From NCBI GenBank assembly GCA_964502665.1, contig CAZCXP010000027.1, positions 1 to 22,242 of the forward strand: DNA of 22,242 nucleotides, in the 5' to 3' direction. Within the stretch, counting starts at the first letter, position 1. Every line of letters begins with the position of its first letter. Below are positions 6,479 through 14,284 of the stretch, one piece after another. The notes beneath the pieces are model-generated. The model saw nothing but the letters and a program-made list of their open reading frames with translations. It made no database searches and was not told the DNA's origin. Position numbers and translations under genes: made by a program. Source of the stretch: SOKG01 sp964502665 (lineage in GTDB: Bacteria; Chloroflexota; Dehalococcoidia; SZUA-161).

Positions 6479-7633
6479 ATGGTTGAGGCCGTCATGGAAG
6501 GGATAGCGGTTACTGGCTTGGATGGGACTGTCACCGAGGCCAACGAAAAAGCTGTGCAGATGTTTGGCTGCCGCTCCGAGGATGAGCTCCTGGGGAAAAA
6601 CGCCCTGGACCTTATTGCCCAGCGCGATTGCAGAAGGGCAGCGGCGGACATGCAGGAAGTGCGAAAGCAGGGGGTGGTCAGGTATATCGATTGCGCCCTG
6701 GTTAAGGCGGATGGCTCTGAGTATCCCGGTGAAATAAGAGCGAGCATGAAAAGGGATGCCTCTGGCCATCCAGTGGGCCTCATCGAAATCATAAGGGACG
6801 CCACTGAACGCAGGCAGGCGGAGGAGGAGTTGAGGAAACACCGTGAGCACCTCGAGGAAGTCGTACAGGAGCGCTCAGCCGAACTGACAAAGGCCAATCA
6901 GCGGCTACAGCGGGAAATCACCGAGCGTAAGCTGATGCAGGAAAGACTCATTGTCTCCGAGCGGCTGGCCACGCTGGGGCAGTTCTCGGGAAGTATCTCC
7001 CACGAGCTGAGAAACTCGCTTGCCACCATAGGCAGTTCGGCATATTACCTCAAAACGAAGCTAAAAGACGCTAATGAGAAGGTGCAGGAGCACCTGCAGC
7101 GGATCAAGTCGAGTGTGGACAACGCCACCACTATTATCCAGAGCTTGCTGAACCTTACTCGAATGAGGGAGCCGAAGTTAGCAAGACTCGACCTCAGGGC
7201 AATTACACCTGAGGCAATCGCCCTGGCCAAAGTGCCGGTCGCTGTCAGGGTAATCCGGGATTTCCCAGAGCAGGAGGTTGGGGTCCATGCCGACCCGGAG
7301 CAGCTCTCCATGGCGTTCAAGAACATAGTGGACAATGCAGTAGAGGCGATGGAGGGCAGAGGGACGCTGACGGTGATAGTCCGCAGCGCTGCCGACGGTT
7401 GGGCTGAAGTATCCTTCGCTGATTCCGGGCCGGGCATTTCCCCGGAGAACCAGGACAGGATCTTTGAGCCGCTGTTCAGCACCAAGGCTAAAGGTATTGG
7501 CTTTGGCCTGTCGATTGCCAGGATGGTTATCGACAGGCACGGCGGGACTATTGAAGCCAGATCGGAACCGGGAAAGGGGGCAACTATCGCCATATGGCTT
7601 CCTCTAGATATGGGCGAGCGTAAGGGGGAATAG
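6479..7633 (+). CDS. Soluble PAS histidine kinase
   Basis: A 384-residue cytoplasmic sensor kinase. A PAS domain (about 1-110) leads to a coiled linker rich in E/R, then a HisKA domain with phospho-accepting H175 (SISHELRNSLATIGS) and an HATPase domain. The latter has N-box FKNIVDNAVEAM (N282, N286), D315 (DSGPGIS) and the lid G-box GIGFGLSIA. There is no membrane segment or signal peptide, so the signal is intracellular. The ATG at 6479 is preferred because GGAGGAAGGAGGG (6457-6469) precedes it and the PAS domain begins right after. A GTG at 6437 would add 14 unconserved residues and put this ribosome site inside the gene. It is the first gene of a three-gene operon with only 2 bp to the next. 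Confidence 0.93.
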   Translation: MVEAVMEGIAVTGLDGTVTEANEKAVQMFGCRSEDELLGKNALDLIAQRDCRRAAADMQEVRKQGVVRYIDCALVKADGSEYPGEIRASMKRDASGHPVGLIEIIRDATERRQAEEELRKHREHLEEVVQERSAELTKANQRLQREITERKLMQERLIVSERLATLGQFSGSISHELRNSLATIGSSAYYLKTKLKDANEKVQEHLQRIKSSVDNATTIIQSLLNLTRMREPKLARLDLRAITPEAIALAKVPVAVRVIRDFPEQEVGVHADPEQLSMAFKNIVDNAVEAMEGRGTLTVIVRSAADGWAEVSFADSGPGISPENQDRIFEPLFSTKAKGIGFGLSIARMVIDRHGGTIEARSEPGKGATIAIWLPLDMGERKGE

Positions 7634-7635
7634 GA

Positions 7636-8415
7636 GTGTCGAAGAAGGCAAGAATACTGGTCGTTGATGACAACGAGGAGTTCTGCCAGAACGTAAAAGA
7701 CGTCGTGGAGCTGCACGGTTATGAGGTGCTGACTGCCTATGACGGGTTCCAGGCGCTCGACCTGGTGAGGCAGAATGGCCTTGACCTGGTGCTGATGGAC
7801 GTCAGGATGCCAGTGATAGACGGCGTAGCAACCTTCAAGAAGATCAAACAGATAGCGCCGCAGACACCGGTCATTATGGTGACAGCCTATGCCGTGGAAC
7901 AGCTCGTCAGGGACGCTCTGCGGCAGGGAGCCTTCGGCTTCGTCAGGAAACCGCTGGACTTCGAGCTGCTCTTCGCTCTCATTGAAAACGCCGTTTCCAA
8001 AGGGGCGCTGGTACTGGTGGTGGATGATGACCGGGATCTCTGCGCCAATATGAAGGACGTGCTGAGCGATAAGGGCTACCGGGCGTGTGTCGCCCATGAT
8101 GGAAGCACGGCAGTAGAGAAGGCCTGGGAGAGCGACTTCGATGTCATACTACTGGACATGAAGCTCCCTCCTGTTAATGGTCTCGAGACCTACCTCTCTG
8201 TCCGCGATATCCGCCCCGATGTGGTTGTAGTTATCATTACCGGCCATCGTCAGGAGATGGGCGACCTGGTGGAGCAGGCGATCGAAGGGACCGCCTATAC
8301 CTGCCTGGAGAAGCCAATAGATATGGACAGGCTGCTTTCGCTCCTGGAGCGGATTAGACAACAGAAAGCCAAAGGAGCTTCCGAGAAACCCGAATGGGGC
8401 CTGCGTGATGTCTAG
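7636..8415 (+). CDS. Tandem two-receiver response regulator
   Basis: A 259-residue protein made of two receiver domains and no output domain. REC1 (about 5-120) has D11/D12, phospho-acceptor D55 (LVLMDVRMP), T83 and K105. REC2 (about 124-242) has the acidic run D130-D132, D174 (VILLDMKLP), T202 and K226 (LEKPID). Both look fully competent. With no DNA-binding or enzymatic domain it probably acts as a phosphate relay or sink between the upstream kinase and the downstream REC-PAS-HD-GYP protein. The GTG start follows AGGGGGA with a 2-bp gap after the kinase stop. The last codons overlap the next gene, which indicates translational coupling. The order of phosphotransfer is inferred. Confidence 0.93.
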   Translation: MSKKARILVVDDNEEFCQNVKDVVELHGYEVLTAYDGFQALDLVRQNGLDLVLMDVRMPVIDGVATFKKIKQIAPQTPVIMVTAYAVEQLVRDALRQGAFGFVRKPLDFELLFALIENAVSKGALVLVVDDDRDLCANMKDVLSDKGYRACVAHDGSTAVEKAWESDFDVILLDMKLPPVNGLETYLSVRDIRPDVVVVIITGHRQEMGDLVEQAIEGTAYTCLEKPIDMDRLLSLLERIRQQKAKGASEKPEWGLRDV

Positions 8416-9772
8416 GAAGAACAGTGTAATCGAGCCGAAGTTTGCCGTACTCATAGTGGAAGATGATATGAGTCTGGCGTCAAACTTGCAGGATGTGCTG
8501 GAGGAGGAGGGCTACAGCGCTGCCGTTGCCTATAATGGCCAGACTGCCTTCGCTCTGTGCGCTGACCAGGTATTCGACCTGGCCCTTATAGACATCAAGC
8601 TGCCCGACGTGTCGGGTGTGGACGTGGTAGAGAAGTTGACCCAACTGTCGCCGGTAACCGAGTATATCATAATCACTGCCTATCCATCGCTGGGAACCGC
8701 TGTTGCAGGTGTAGAGCAGAAGGGAATAATAGCCTATGAGACCAAGCCGCTTGATATGGGGCGCCTTATGTCTCTTATCAGACAGTTCACCGAGCGCAGG
8801 CGGGCCGAGGACCAATTGAAGTTGGAGGCGCAGCTTCTGGATTGCGTTTGCGATTCGGTCTTCCTCCACGATTTTGAGGGGAAATGTTACTACGCAAATG
8901 AATCGGCGCACAAGTCGCGCGGCTATAGTAAAGACGAGCTGATAGGGATGAACCTTCGTGCTCTGGACAGCCCCAAGTACAGGAGGATTATCCAGAAACG
9001 AGATAAAGACCTAATGAGAAGGGGCGAAACCGCTTTCGAGTCGGCTCACGTCCGCAAGGACCAGTCCGTTATGCCCGTGGAAGTGCAAGCCCGTATTGTT
9101 GAATCAGGCGGTCGAAAGCTTATCCTCAGCGTGGCCCGCGACATCACCGAGCGCAAGCGGGGGCAGGAAAAACTTCAACGAAGTTACGAGAAGTTGCAGA
9201 GAACCATGGAGGGAACCACTCTTGCCTTTGAACTGGCAACCGAGATGAGAGACCCGTACACATCGGGGCATCAGCGCCGGGCGACCAGGCTTGCCTGTGC
9301 TATCGCCAGGGAGATGGGCGTTTCCAAAGAGCAGATTGAAGGCATCCATATGGCTGGATCTGTTCATGATGTGGGGAAGATGTATGTGCCGTCTGAGATC
9401 CTGGCTAAGCCCGCTCCGTTAACCGAAGCTGAATTCTGTCTGATCAAGGTTCACCCCAAGGCTGGTCACGACATATTGAGGGCAGCGGAAGCTGAATGGC
9501 CAGTTGCCGAGATTGTGCTGCAACATCATGAGAGGCTCGATGGCTCCGGCTATCCTTCAGGTCTTTCGGGTGAACATATCCTGCTGGAAGCAAGAATCCT
9601 GGCTGTAGCTGATGTTGTTGAAGCTATGTCCTCTCACCGGCCTTACCGGCCAGCTCACCCTATAGATAAGGCTCTTTTAGAAATCGTGCAGAAGAAGGAC
9701 GTCCTTTATGACTGCGATGCGGTAGATGCCTGCCTGAGGCTTTTTACGGAGAAAGGTTTTAAGTTCGACTGA
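8408..9772 (+). CDS. REC-PAS-HD-GYP c-di-GMP phosphodiesterase
   Basis: A 454-residue protein. The receiver (about 12-128) has phospho-acceptor D62 (LALIDIKLPD), T90 and K113. A PAS domain covers about 138-250 and ends in the usual ARDITERK. The C-terminal HD-GYP domain (about 270-440) has SGHQRR, the metal pair HDVGK (H320-D321), H349, H373-H374 and the signature DGSGYPSGL. HD-GYP enzymes hydrolyse cyclic di-GMP with a bound metal pair, and all motifs are present, so it should be active. The ATG at 8408 (or GTG at 8405) overlaps the stop of the two-receiver gene by 8 bases. The operon therefore links a cytoplasmic signal to c-di-GMP breakdown. No GGDEF synthase is in the window. Confidence 0.94.
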   Translation: MSRKNSVIEPKFAVLIVEDDMSLASNLQDVLEEEGYSAAVAYNGQTAFALCADQVFDLALIDIKLPDVSGVDVVEKLTQLSPVTEYIIITAYPSLGTAVAGVEQKGIIAYETKPLDMGRLMSLIRQFTERRRAEDQLKLEAQLLDCVCDSVFLHDFEGKCYYANESAHKSRGYSKDELIGMNLRALDSPKYRRIIQKRDKDLMRRGETAFESAHVRKDQSVMPVEVQARIVESGGRKLILSVARDITERKRGQEKLQRSYEKLQRTMEGTTLAFELATEMRDPYTSGHQRRATRLACAIAREMGVSKEQIEGIHMAGSVHDVGKMYVPSEILAKPAPLTEAEFCLIKVHPKAGHDILRAAEAEWPVAEIVLQHHERLDGSGYPSGLSGEHILLEARILAVADVVEAMSSHRPYRPAHPIDKALLEIVQKKDVLYDCDAVDACLRLFTEKGFKFD

Positions 9773-9951
9773 GGATAGTCTGCCAGAGCCATCACCAGCG
9801 AGTCGTATCCCCTCAATTCTCACCACCTCGCCTTCCCCAAAATCTCCTTTCAAGCAGGCCCGTGTTGGGAGGCCTGCCCTGCGCCAACCCGTCCACCTTG
9901 ACCCAAAAATAGCGATTCGGGACCAAGTTGGTGTTGCCACATCCCTGTGTT
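9773..9951. other. Intergenic stretch with no recognised gene
   Basis: The region after the HD-GYP stop has no frame with a recognisable domain or ribosome site. A minus-strand frame here overlaps the end of the HD-GYP gene and has no family resemblance that I can name. No clear terminator hairpin with a T-run was seen. Confidence 0.55.
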
Positions 9952-10020
9952 ATTGCGAGGACCCCGATTCATCGGGGGACGAAGCAATCTTGGATGTATT
10001 TGGGGTGAGATTGCTTCGCT
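9952..10020. repeat. REP-like palindromic repeat (GCGAGG...GAAGCAATCT type)
   Basis: A hairpin CCCCGA-TTCA-TCGGGG (9962-9977) is followed by arms CGAAGCAATCT (9980-9990) and AGATTGCTTCG (10008-10018), perfectly complementary over 11 bp. Repeats with this GAAGCAATCT core are widespread in intergenic DNA of many bacteria. It lies 28 bp from the second 34-bp palindrome. Confidence 0.85.
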
Positions 10021-10045
10021 GCCCCTTCCCCTCCACTCCGTTAAG

Positions 10046-10079
10046 TGGGTAGGTTGCCCGACGTCGGGCAACCTACCCA
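10046..10079. repeat. 34-bp perfect palindrome, copy 2
   Basis: This is identical to 5334-5367 over all 34 bp. Both are followed by GCCGT and preceded by G, so the shared block is 40 bp. The neighbouring repeats differ between the two sites, so the palindrome behaves as its own unit. Confidence 0.95.
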
Positions 10080-10153
10080 GCCGTACCCCCGGTTCTTCAA
10101 GGTAATCGCTGTTATTGGCCTTGATTCTGATGTCGCTACCTCCCATGCTCGTG

Positions 10154-10162
10154 TGATAGAAT
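10154..10162 (+). promoter_or_regulatory. Possible extended -10 promoter for the methyltransferase gene
   Basis: TGA-TAGAAT (TG at 10154-10155, box 10157-10162) lies 39 bp before the ATG at 10202. I see no good -35 box, so this rests on the extended -10 alone. Confidence 0.35.
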
Positions 10163-10201
10163 AGAGCAGGCTGTGGGGCTGATAAATGTGGGGGAGCTGA
10201 C

Positions 10202-10864
10202 ATGGAATTTAGCGGCGAACGCGTCGTGCCGGGTAAGACCCCTCAAGACATCTACAAAGAGCATATGGACAGGTATATTTTTGCCGCGAGCCTGACCGAG
10301 GACAAGGATGTTCTGGATGTGGCCTGCGGTACCGGTTACGGCGTGGACTATCTGGTGGAAAATGGGGCGAGGATGGTAACGGGAGTGGACGTATCAATGG
10401 AGTCGGTAGACTATGCACAGGATCGGTTTGGTGATAGTGAAAGGGTGAGCTTTGTATGCGCCGATGGCGTCAAGTTGCCTTTTATTGACCATTCCTTTGA
10501 TGTCGTGGTCTCTTTTGAGACACTGGAGCATATTAGACCTTACAGGAAGTTTTTGGCCGAGTGCAAGAGGGTGCTGAAAGATAACGGTTTGTTAGTTTGT
10601 TCAACTCCCAATAGGAGGGTCTTCTCGCCCTACTTAGCAAGGCCTTTGAATCCCTTTCATGTGAAGGAGTTCTGGCCGGAGGAATTCCGTCGTTTGCTGG
10701 GCAGATACTTCGGAGATATCAGCCTCTACGGACAGTGTGATGTCAACCTGGCTGATAATTCCGTGGAGCGAAACTACGGAGTGCGCGAATTCAAAGACAG
10801 TGAGCATACCTCTTCAGGATACATAATTGCTGTGGCTGGAAAGCGAGCCAGGGGTCGTCCTTGA
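10202..10864 (+). CDS. Class I SAM-dependent methyltransferase
   Basis: A 220-residue protein of the Methyltransf_11/UbiE-like type. The SAM-binding motif I is VLDVACGTGYG (residues 37-47), with acidic D63 at the end of the second strand (GVDVS) and the post-motif segment LPFIDHSFDVVVSFETLEHI at about 90-110. The LLVCSTPN segment fits the fifth strand. Such enzymes often methylate sugars, lipids or small molecules; the acceptor cannot be read from the sequence. The ATG follows GGGGGAG (10190-10196). Its stop overlaps the next start (TGATG), so it is coupled to a glycosyltransferase. The pair probably modifies a surface glycan or glycolipid. Repeats flank the pair on both sides. Confidence 0.92.
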   Translation: MEFSGERVVPGKTPQDIYKEHMDRYIFAASLTEDKDVLDVACGTGYGVDYLVENGARMVTGVDVSMESVDYAQDRFGDSERVSFVCADGVKLPFIDHSFDVVVSFETLEHIRPYRKFLAECKRVLKDNGLLVCSTPNRRVFSPYLARPLNPFHVKEFWPEEFRRLLGRYFGDISLYGQCDVNLADNSVERNYGVREFKDSEHTSSGYIIAVAGKRARGRP

Positions 10865-11781
10865 TGTCACCGCCCAAAGTATCAATCATCCTTGTGAACT
10901 GGAATAACTTCGACGACAGTATAGAATGCCTGGAGTCTCTCGGGCAAAGGACTTATCCCAATAGTGAGGTGGTGGTGGTGGATAATGGTTCGCAGGGGGA
11001 TGATGCCAGGCTTCTGGAGGAAAGGTTTGGTGACAGCATAAGTTTGATCGAGAATGAAAGGAACTTTGGCTTTGCTAAAGCCTGTAATATAGGGATAGGG
11101 GACGCCTTGGATAGGGGGGCTGATTACGTCGTGTTGTTGAACAATGATACCGTAGTTACCCCCGACTTTCTTGAGGAGGTGGTTGGCGTTGCCCAGAGTG
11201 ACGGAAAGGTTGGCATTGCTGGGGGCAAGATCTTTTGTTACGAGTTTCCGCAGCAAATATGGTTTGCCGGCGGCACCATAGATTACCGAACCGGGAACAC
11301 TCTCATTAGAGGAAGCGGGGAAGTCGACCGGGGACAGTTCGATGAGAAAGTGGAGGTTGATTGGATTTGCTCGTGCTTCATGGTCATCTCGCGTGACCTA
11401 TTGCGAACTGTAGGTATGCTTGATGAGAGGTTTTTCTTTGGATGGGAGGACGCAGACCTTTGCGTCAGGGCTGCCAGAAGTGGCTACAAGATCCTTTACG
11501 TTCCAGGGTCTGGAATCTGGCACAAGGGGTGGGGAGGCAGCAAGAAACAAAGGCTCAAGGGGCGGCCGCTCTATTATGCTGCCAGGGGTCGCTTCATCTT
11601 CATCGACAAGCATTTTACCAAGCTCCAGCTCGTTAGCTCTGGGCTGTATTTCGTCGTCAGGCTTCCCAAGATCGTATGGGATTACTCGCGCATAACCGGA
11701 CAATGGAAGGCCCCGATATATATTTTGCGGGCCGTCTTTGATTACTTGAGGATGAAATGCGGAGGATGGGCGAGGCTATAG
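10864..11781 (+). CDS. Family 2 glycosyltransferase (rhamnosyltransferase-like)
   Basis: A 305-residue GT-A-fold glycosyltransferase, WbbL/rhamnosyltransferase-like. Motifs are VSIILVNWNN (6-15), VVVVDNGS with nucleotide-binding D40, NFGFAKACNIG (67-77), the metal-binding LLNNDT (D95) and the catalytic-base region FFGWEDADLCVRAARSGY (E195/D196). The C-terminal part is basic and amphipathic and may touch the membrane. It would transfer a sugar from a nucleotide donor to a surface polysaccharide or lipid carrier. The ATG at 10864 shares one base with the methyltransferase stop. A TTG just upstream is less likely. The sugar and acceptor are unknown. Confidence 0.92.
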   Translation: MSPPKVSIILVNWNNFDDSIECLESLGQRTYPNSEVVVVDNGSQGDDARLLEERFGDSISLIENERNFGFAKACNIGIGDALDRGADYVVLLNNDTVVTPDFLEEVVGVAQSDGKVGIAGGKIFCYEFPQQIWFAGGTIDYRTGNTLIRGSGEVDRGQFDEKVEVDWICSCFMVISRDLLRTVGMLDERFFFGWEDADLCVRAARSGYKILYVPGSGIWHKGWGGSKKQRLKGRPLYYAARGRFIFIDKHFTKLQLVSSGLYFVVRLPKIVWDYSRITGQWKAPIYILRAVFDYLRMKCGGWARL

Positions 11782-11792
11782 CAGTTGCAGGA

Positions 11793-11957
11793 GTTCAGCC
11801 GTCAGCTTTCAGCAAATCCCCCTTCCAAAGAGTGAGAAAGGGAGCTTTGATCTTTTCCAAAGGCTGACAAAGGGAGATTTCCCCCTTTTCTAAAGGGGGA
11901 CTAAGGGGGATTCTGTGACCCCTTTTGATCAAAGAAGCTGAATGCTGATAGCTGAAC
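11793..11957 (-). mobile_element. MITE-like intergenic repeat, copy 1 (165 bp)
   Basis: The ends are 21-bp imperfect inverted repeats (11793-11813 and 11937-11957), matching at 18 of 21 positions with cores TTCAGC...TCAGC...TTCAGC. Inside is a dyad CCCCCTTTTCTAAAGGGGG plus repeated AAATCCCCC/GGGGGATT words. A shorter relative in the opposite orientation lies at 15837-15953. There is no coding capacity. The element ends 2 bp from the stop codon of the minus-strand oxidoreductase gene and may supply its transcript end. Mobility in trans is inferred. Confidence 0.8.
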
Positions 11958-11959
11958 CC

Positions 11960-14017
11960 TTACTCGATGGCCTCGGCGATTATCTCAGCCACGTCCATGG
12001 CCTTGAGAGTCGCCTCTGCCTCCACCGCCTTGATGGCGTCTTCAAACATCTGAATGCAGAACGGGCAGGCCGAAGCCAGTACTTCAGCGTTGGTTTTCAG
12101 AGCTTCCTCGGTACGAATCTGATTCATCCTTCTGCCGATCTGCTCTTCCATCCACATTCTGCCGCCGCCGCCACCACAGCAAAAGGCTTTGCTCATTCGG
12201 TGCTCCATTTCGGCCGGGCTTGCTCCGGTAACTGCCTGCAGGATTTCTCGCGGCTGCTGATATATGCCATTGTACCTGCCGAGGTAGCAGGAGTCGTGAT
12301 ATGTGATTTTCTTGTCCAGGCTCCTGGCGAGAGGTATTTTGCCCTGTTTGAGCAGCTCGGCGATGAACTCGGTGTGGTGCCAGACCTCAAAATTGCCGCC
12401 GAATTGGGGGTACTCGTTCTTAATTGTGTTGAAGCCATGAGGGCAGGCAGTAACGATCTTCTTCACTCCATAGCCTTTAAGGGTCTCGATGTTCTGCTGA
12501 GCGAGCATTTGGAACAGATACTCGTTGCCAATTCTGCGAGCGGGTTCGCCACAGCAACTCTCCTCGGTGCCCAGTATGCCGAAGTTGACGCCTGCTGCCT
12601 GGAGCACCTTCGCTACAGCTTTGGCGACGTTCATGTTTCTTTCTTCGAGGGCTGCGGTGCAGCCAACCCAGAAGAGCACGTCCACGTTACTGTCTTCCGA
12701 TAGTTGCCTGACATTAAGGCCATCTGCCCAGTCTGTTCTGGTGGCCATGGTGCCTCGCCAGGGGTGTCCCCTCTGTTCCATGCTTCTCAGGGCTCCCATA
12801 GCAGTCTCAGGGAACTGAGTCTGCTCCAGCACCAGATTGCGTCGCATCTCTATTATCTTATTGATGGGCTCGATGAAAACCGGGCACTGTTCCTGGCAGG
12901 CACGGCAAGTGGTGCAGGCCCAAATCTCGTCCTCCAGTATGACGTCTCCAATCATCTGGCGGCCGTTTTCCCCAGGGTTATCGCTAGCTTTGCTGCCAAG
13001 GAGAACAGGCCCCCTTTCAGTCAGAAGGGCTTTGAGGTCTTGGATTAGCTTCTTGGGGGAAAGGGGCTTTCCACTGAGATAAGCGGGGCAGTTGTCCTGG
13101 CAGCGGCCGCAACGCGTACAGGAATCCAGGTCTAGCAGATCTTTGAAGGTGAAGTCCTGGATATTGGCGGCGCCGAAGGTTTCAGCTTCTTCCAACTCAA
13201 TTGTTCTGAGCGCGCCCTTGGGCATAGTCGTTCGGAAAAACGCATTAACCGGGGCGACAACTATATGGGTTAGCTTGGGGAAGGCAAAGGCTATATAAAC
13301 AATAGCACTAATTATGAGCAGCGAGTGGAACCACCATAGGCCCTGATACCAGCCAAGCAAGTGGCTCCCGCCCTCAAAGGCTTTGGCGAAACCATAGCCA
13401 AGGAAGGACCATTGAGCCCATCCCCATATTATTTCTGGCGAAGATACAGGTTTTGAGAGTAACTCGTAGTTGTCCACTGTAGCTACGATGCGAAGACCCT
13501 CCAGTATGAACCCGGTGACCACAATGATGAATATCAGAGATAGGCCGATGGCATCGGCGGGGATGTTGTCCAGCCTGTCGGGTTTCTGGATATATCGCCT
13601 TATGGCAGCCAGTACCACACCTATGATGAGCATCACACCGCCAAGGTCCGCCAGAAAAGAAATGGCCAAATATGTGTTACCGTGCAGAAACTCGACGATG
13701 TAATGGCTGATTACATCCAGCGCTGTTCCCAGCAGAAGAAGCAGGGCGCCGTAGAACATAAGGGCGTGAATTATACCGGGAAAGGGGTGTGTGAGAATCT
13801 TCCTGTGGATAATGCCGTCGATGGTAGCGCTGTAGATGAAGGCCTTCGTTTTCTTGCCGAGATTGGAAAATGTGTCGTCTCTCTGACCCAGCTTCCACAG
13901 GCGTGACCGGCGGTAAAGGGCGTAAACCAGGTATGCAACTGAAAGAACGGCCAGAATGTAGATTATCCAGCCGTTCTCTATCTGAAACATTATCTCACGG
14001 AATGCTTCTTCAGGCAT
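11960..14017 (-). CDS. Membrane-bound NarI/HdrD-type Fe-S oxidoreductase, candidate ETF:menaquinone oxidoreductase
   Basis: A 685-residue membrane redox protein. The N-terminal part has about five membrane spans (near 17-34, 81-103, 117-139, 156-176, 229-247) like the cytochrome b subunit NarI, with candidate heme histidines such as H84 and H231. Two ferredoxin-type [4Fe-4S] motifs follow (C300/303/306/310 and C368/371/374/378). Then come two CCG domains as in HdrD (C453, C488-C489, C525; C577, C613-C614, C651, C654). In the first CCG domain the final CxxC is reduced to CPH. This order matches FadF/EMO-type proteins, which pass electrons from electron-transfer flavoprotein to menaquinone. No etf genes are in the window, so the donor is inferred. 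The ATG at 14017 follows AAAGGAGG; an upstream ATG at 14113 does not. Confidence 0.9.
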   Translation of the reverse strand: MPEEAFREIMFQIENGWIIYILAVLSVAYLVYALYRRSRLWKLGQRDDTFSNLGKKTKAFIYSATIDGIIHRKILTHPFPGIIHALMFYGALLLLLGTALDVISHYIVEFLHGNTYLAISFLADLGGVMLIIGVVLAAIRRYIQKPDRLDNIPADAIGLSLIFIIVVTGFILEGLRIVATVDNYELLSKPVSSPEIIWGWAQWSFLGYGFAKAFEGGSHLLGWYQGLWWFHSLLIISAIVYIAFAFPKLTHIVVAPVNAFFRTTMPKGALRTIELEEAETFGAANIQDFTFKDLLDLDSCTRCGRCQDNCPAYLSGKPLSPKKLIQDLKALLTERGPVLLGSKASDNPGENGRQMIGDVILEDEIWACTTCRACQEQCPVFIEPINKIIEMRRNLVLEQTQFPETAMGALRSMEQRGHPWRGTMATRTDWADGLNVRQLSEDSNVDVLFWVGCTAALEERNMNVAKAVAKVLQAAGVNFGILGTEESCCGEPARRIGNEYLFQMLAQQNIETLKGYGVKKIVTACPHGFNTIKNEYPQFGGNFEVWHHTEFIAELLKQGKIPLARSLDKKITYHDSCYLGRYNGIYQQPREILQAVTGASPAEMEHRMSKAFCCGGGGGRMWMEEQIGRRMNQIRTEEALKTNAEVLASACPFCIQMFEDAIKAVEAEATLKAMDVAEIIAEAIE

Positions 14018-14042
14018 AATCCCTCCTTTAGCTGCCTGGTGA

Positions 14043-14071
14043 ATTCTATCACAAAGTCTTAGCTGTGCCAA
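14043..14071 (-). promoter_or_regulatory. Sigma-70-type promoter for the oxidoreductase gene
   Basis: On the minus strand TTGGCA (14071-14066), a 17-bp spacer and TAGAAT (14048-14043). Each box matches consensus at 5 of 6 positions. The leader would be short, about 20 nt, just long enough for the AAAGGAGG ribosome site. Confidence 0.65.
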
Positions 14072-14165
14072 GACCTGAATAATGCTCGGAGTTAGTAGAA
14101 AATCTGGTGTCAAATGGTTGCGCTACCTGTGCTTTGTTGTTAAAATTGTGCGCAATAGGTAGCGG

Positions 14166-14278
14166 TGGGTCCTCACTCTGGTAATTGGTGCTCACACGGG
14201 TCCGGGGCCAGTTGGACCCAGCTTTTGTACTGAGGCTCCAGCCCCGGTAGCTGCCGCAAGATTCGGTGCCCGGAGGGG
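14166..14278 (+). promoter_or_regulatory. Possible structured leader of degV
   Basis: GGACCC(A) at 14214-14220 can pair with either of two upstream arms, TGGGTCC (14166-14172) or GGGTCC (14198-14203). CCGGGGC (14202-14208) can pair instead with GCCCCGG (14241-14247). The pairings are mutually exclusive. They lie before the GGAGGGG ribosome site at 14272-14278. I recognise no known riboswitch class. Confidence 0.25.
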
Positions 14279-14284
14279 ATTGTC

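Noticed and set aside
14166..14278. Known riboswitch class upstream of degV
   Set aside because: I could not match the conserved core of any class I know. Only alternative pairings are visible.
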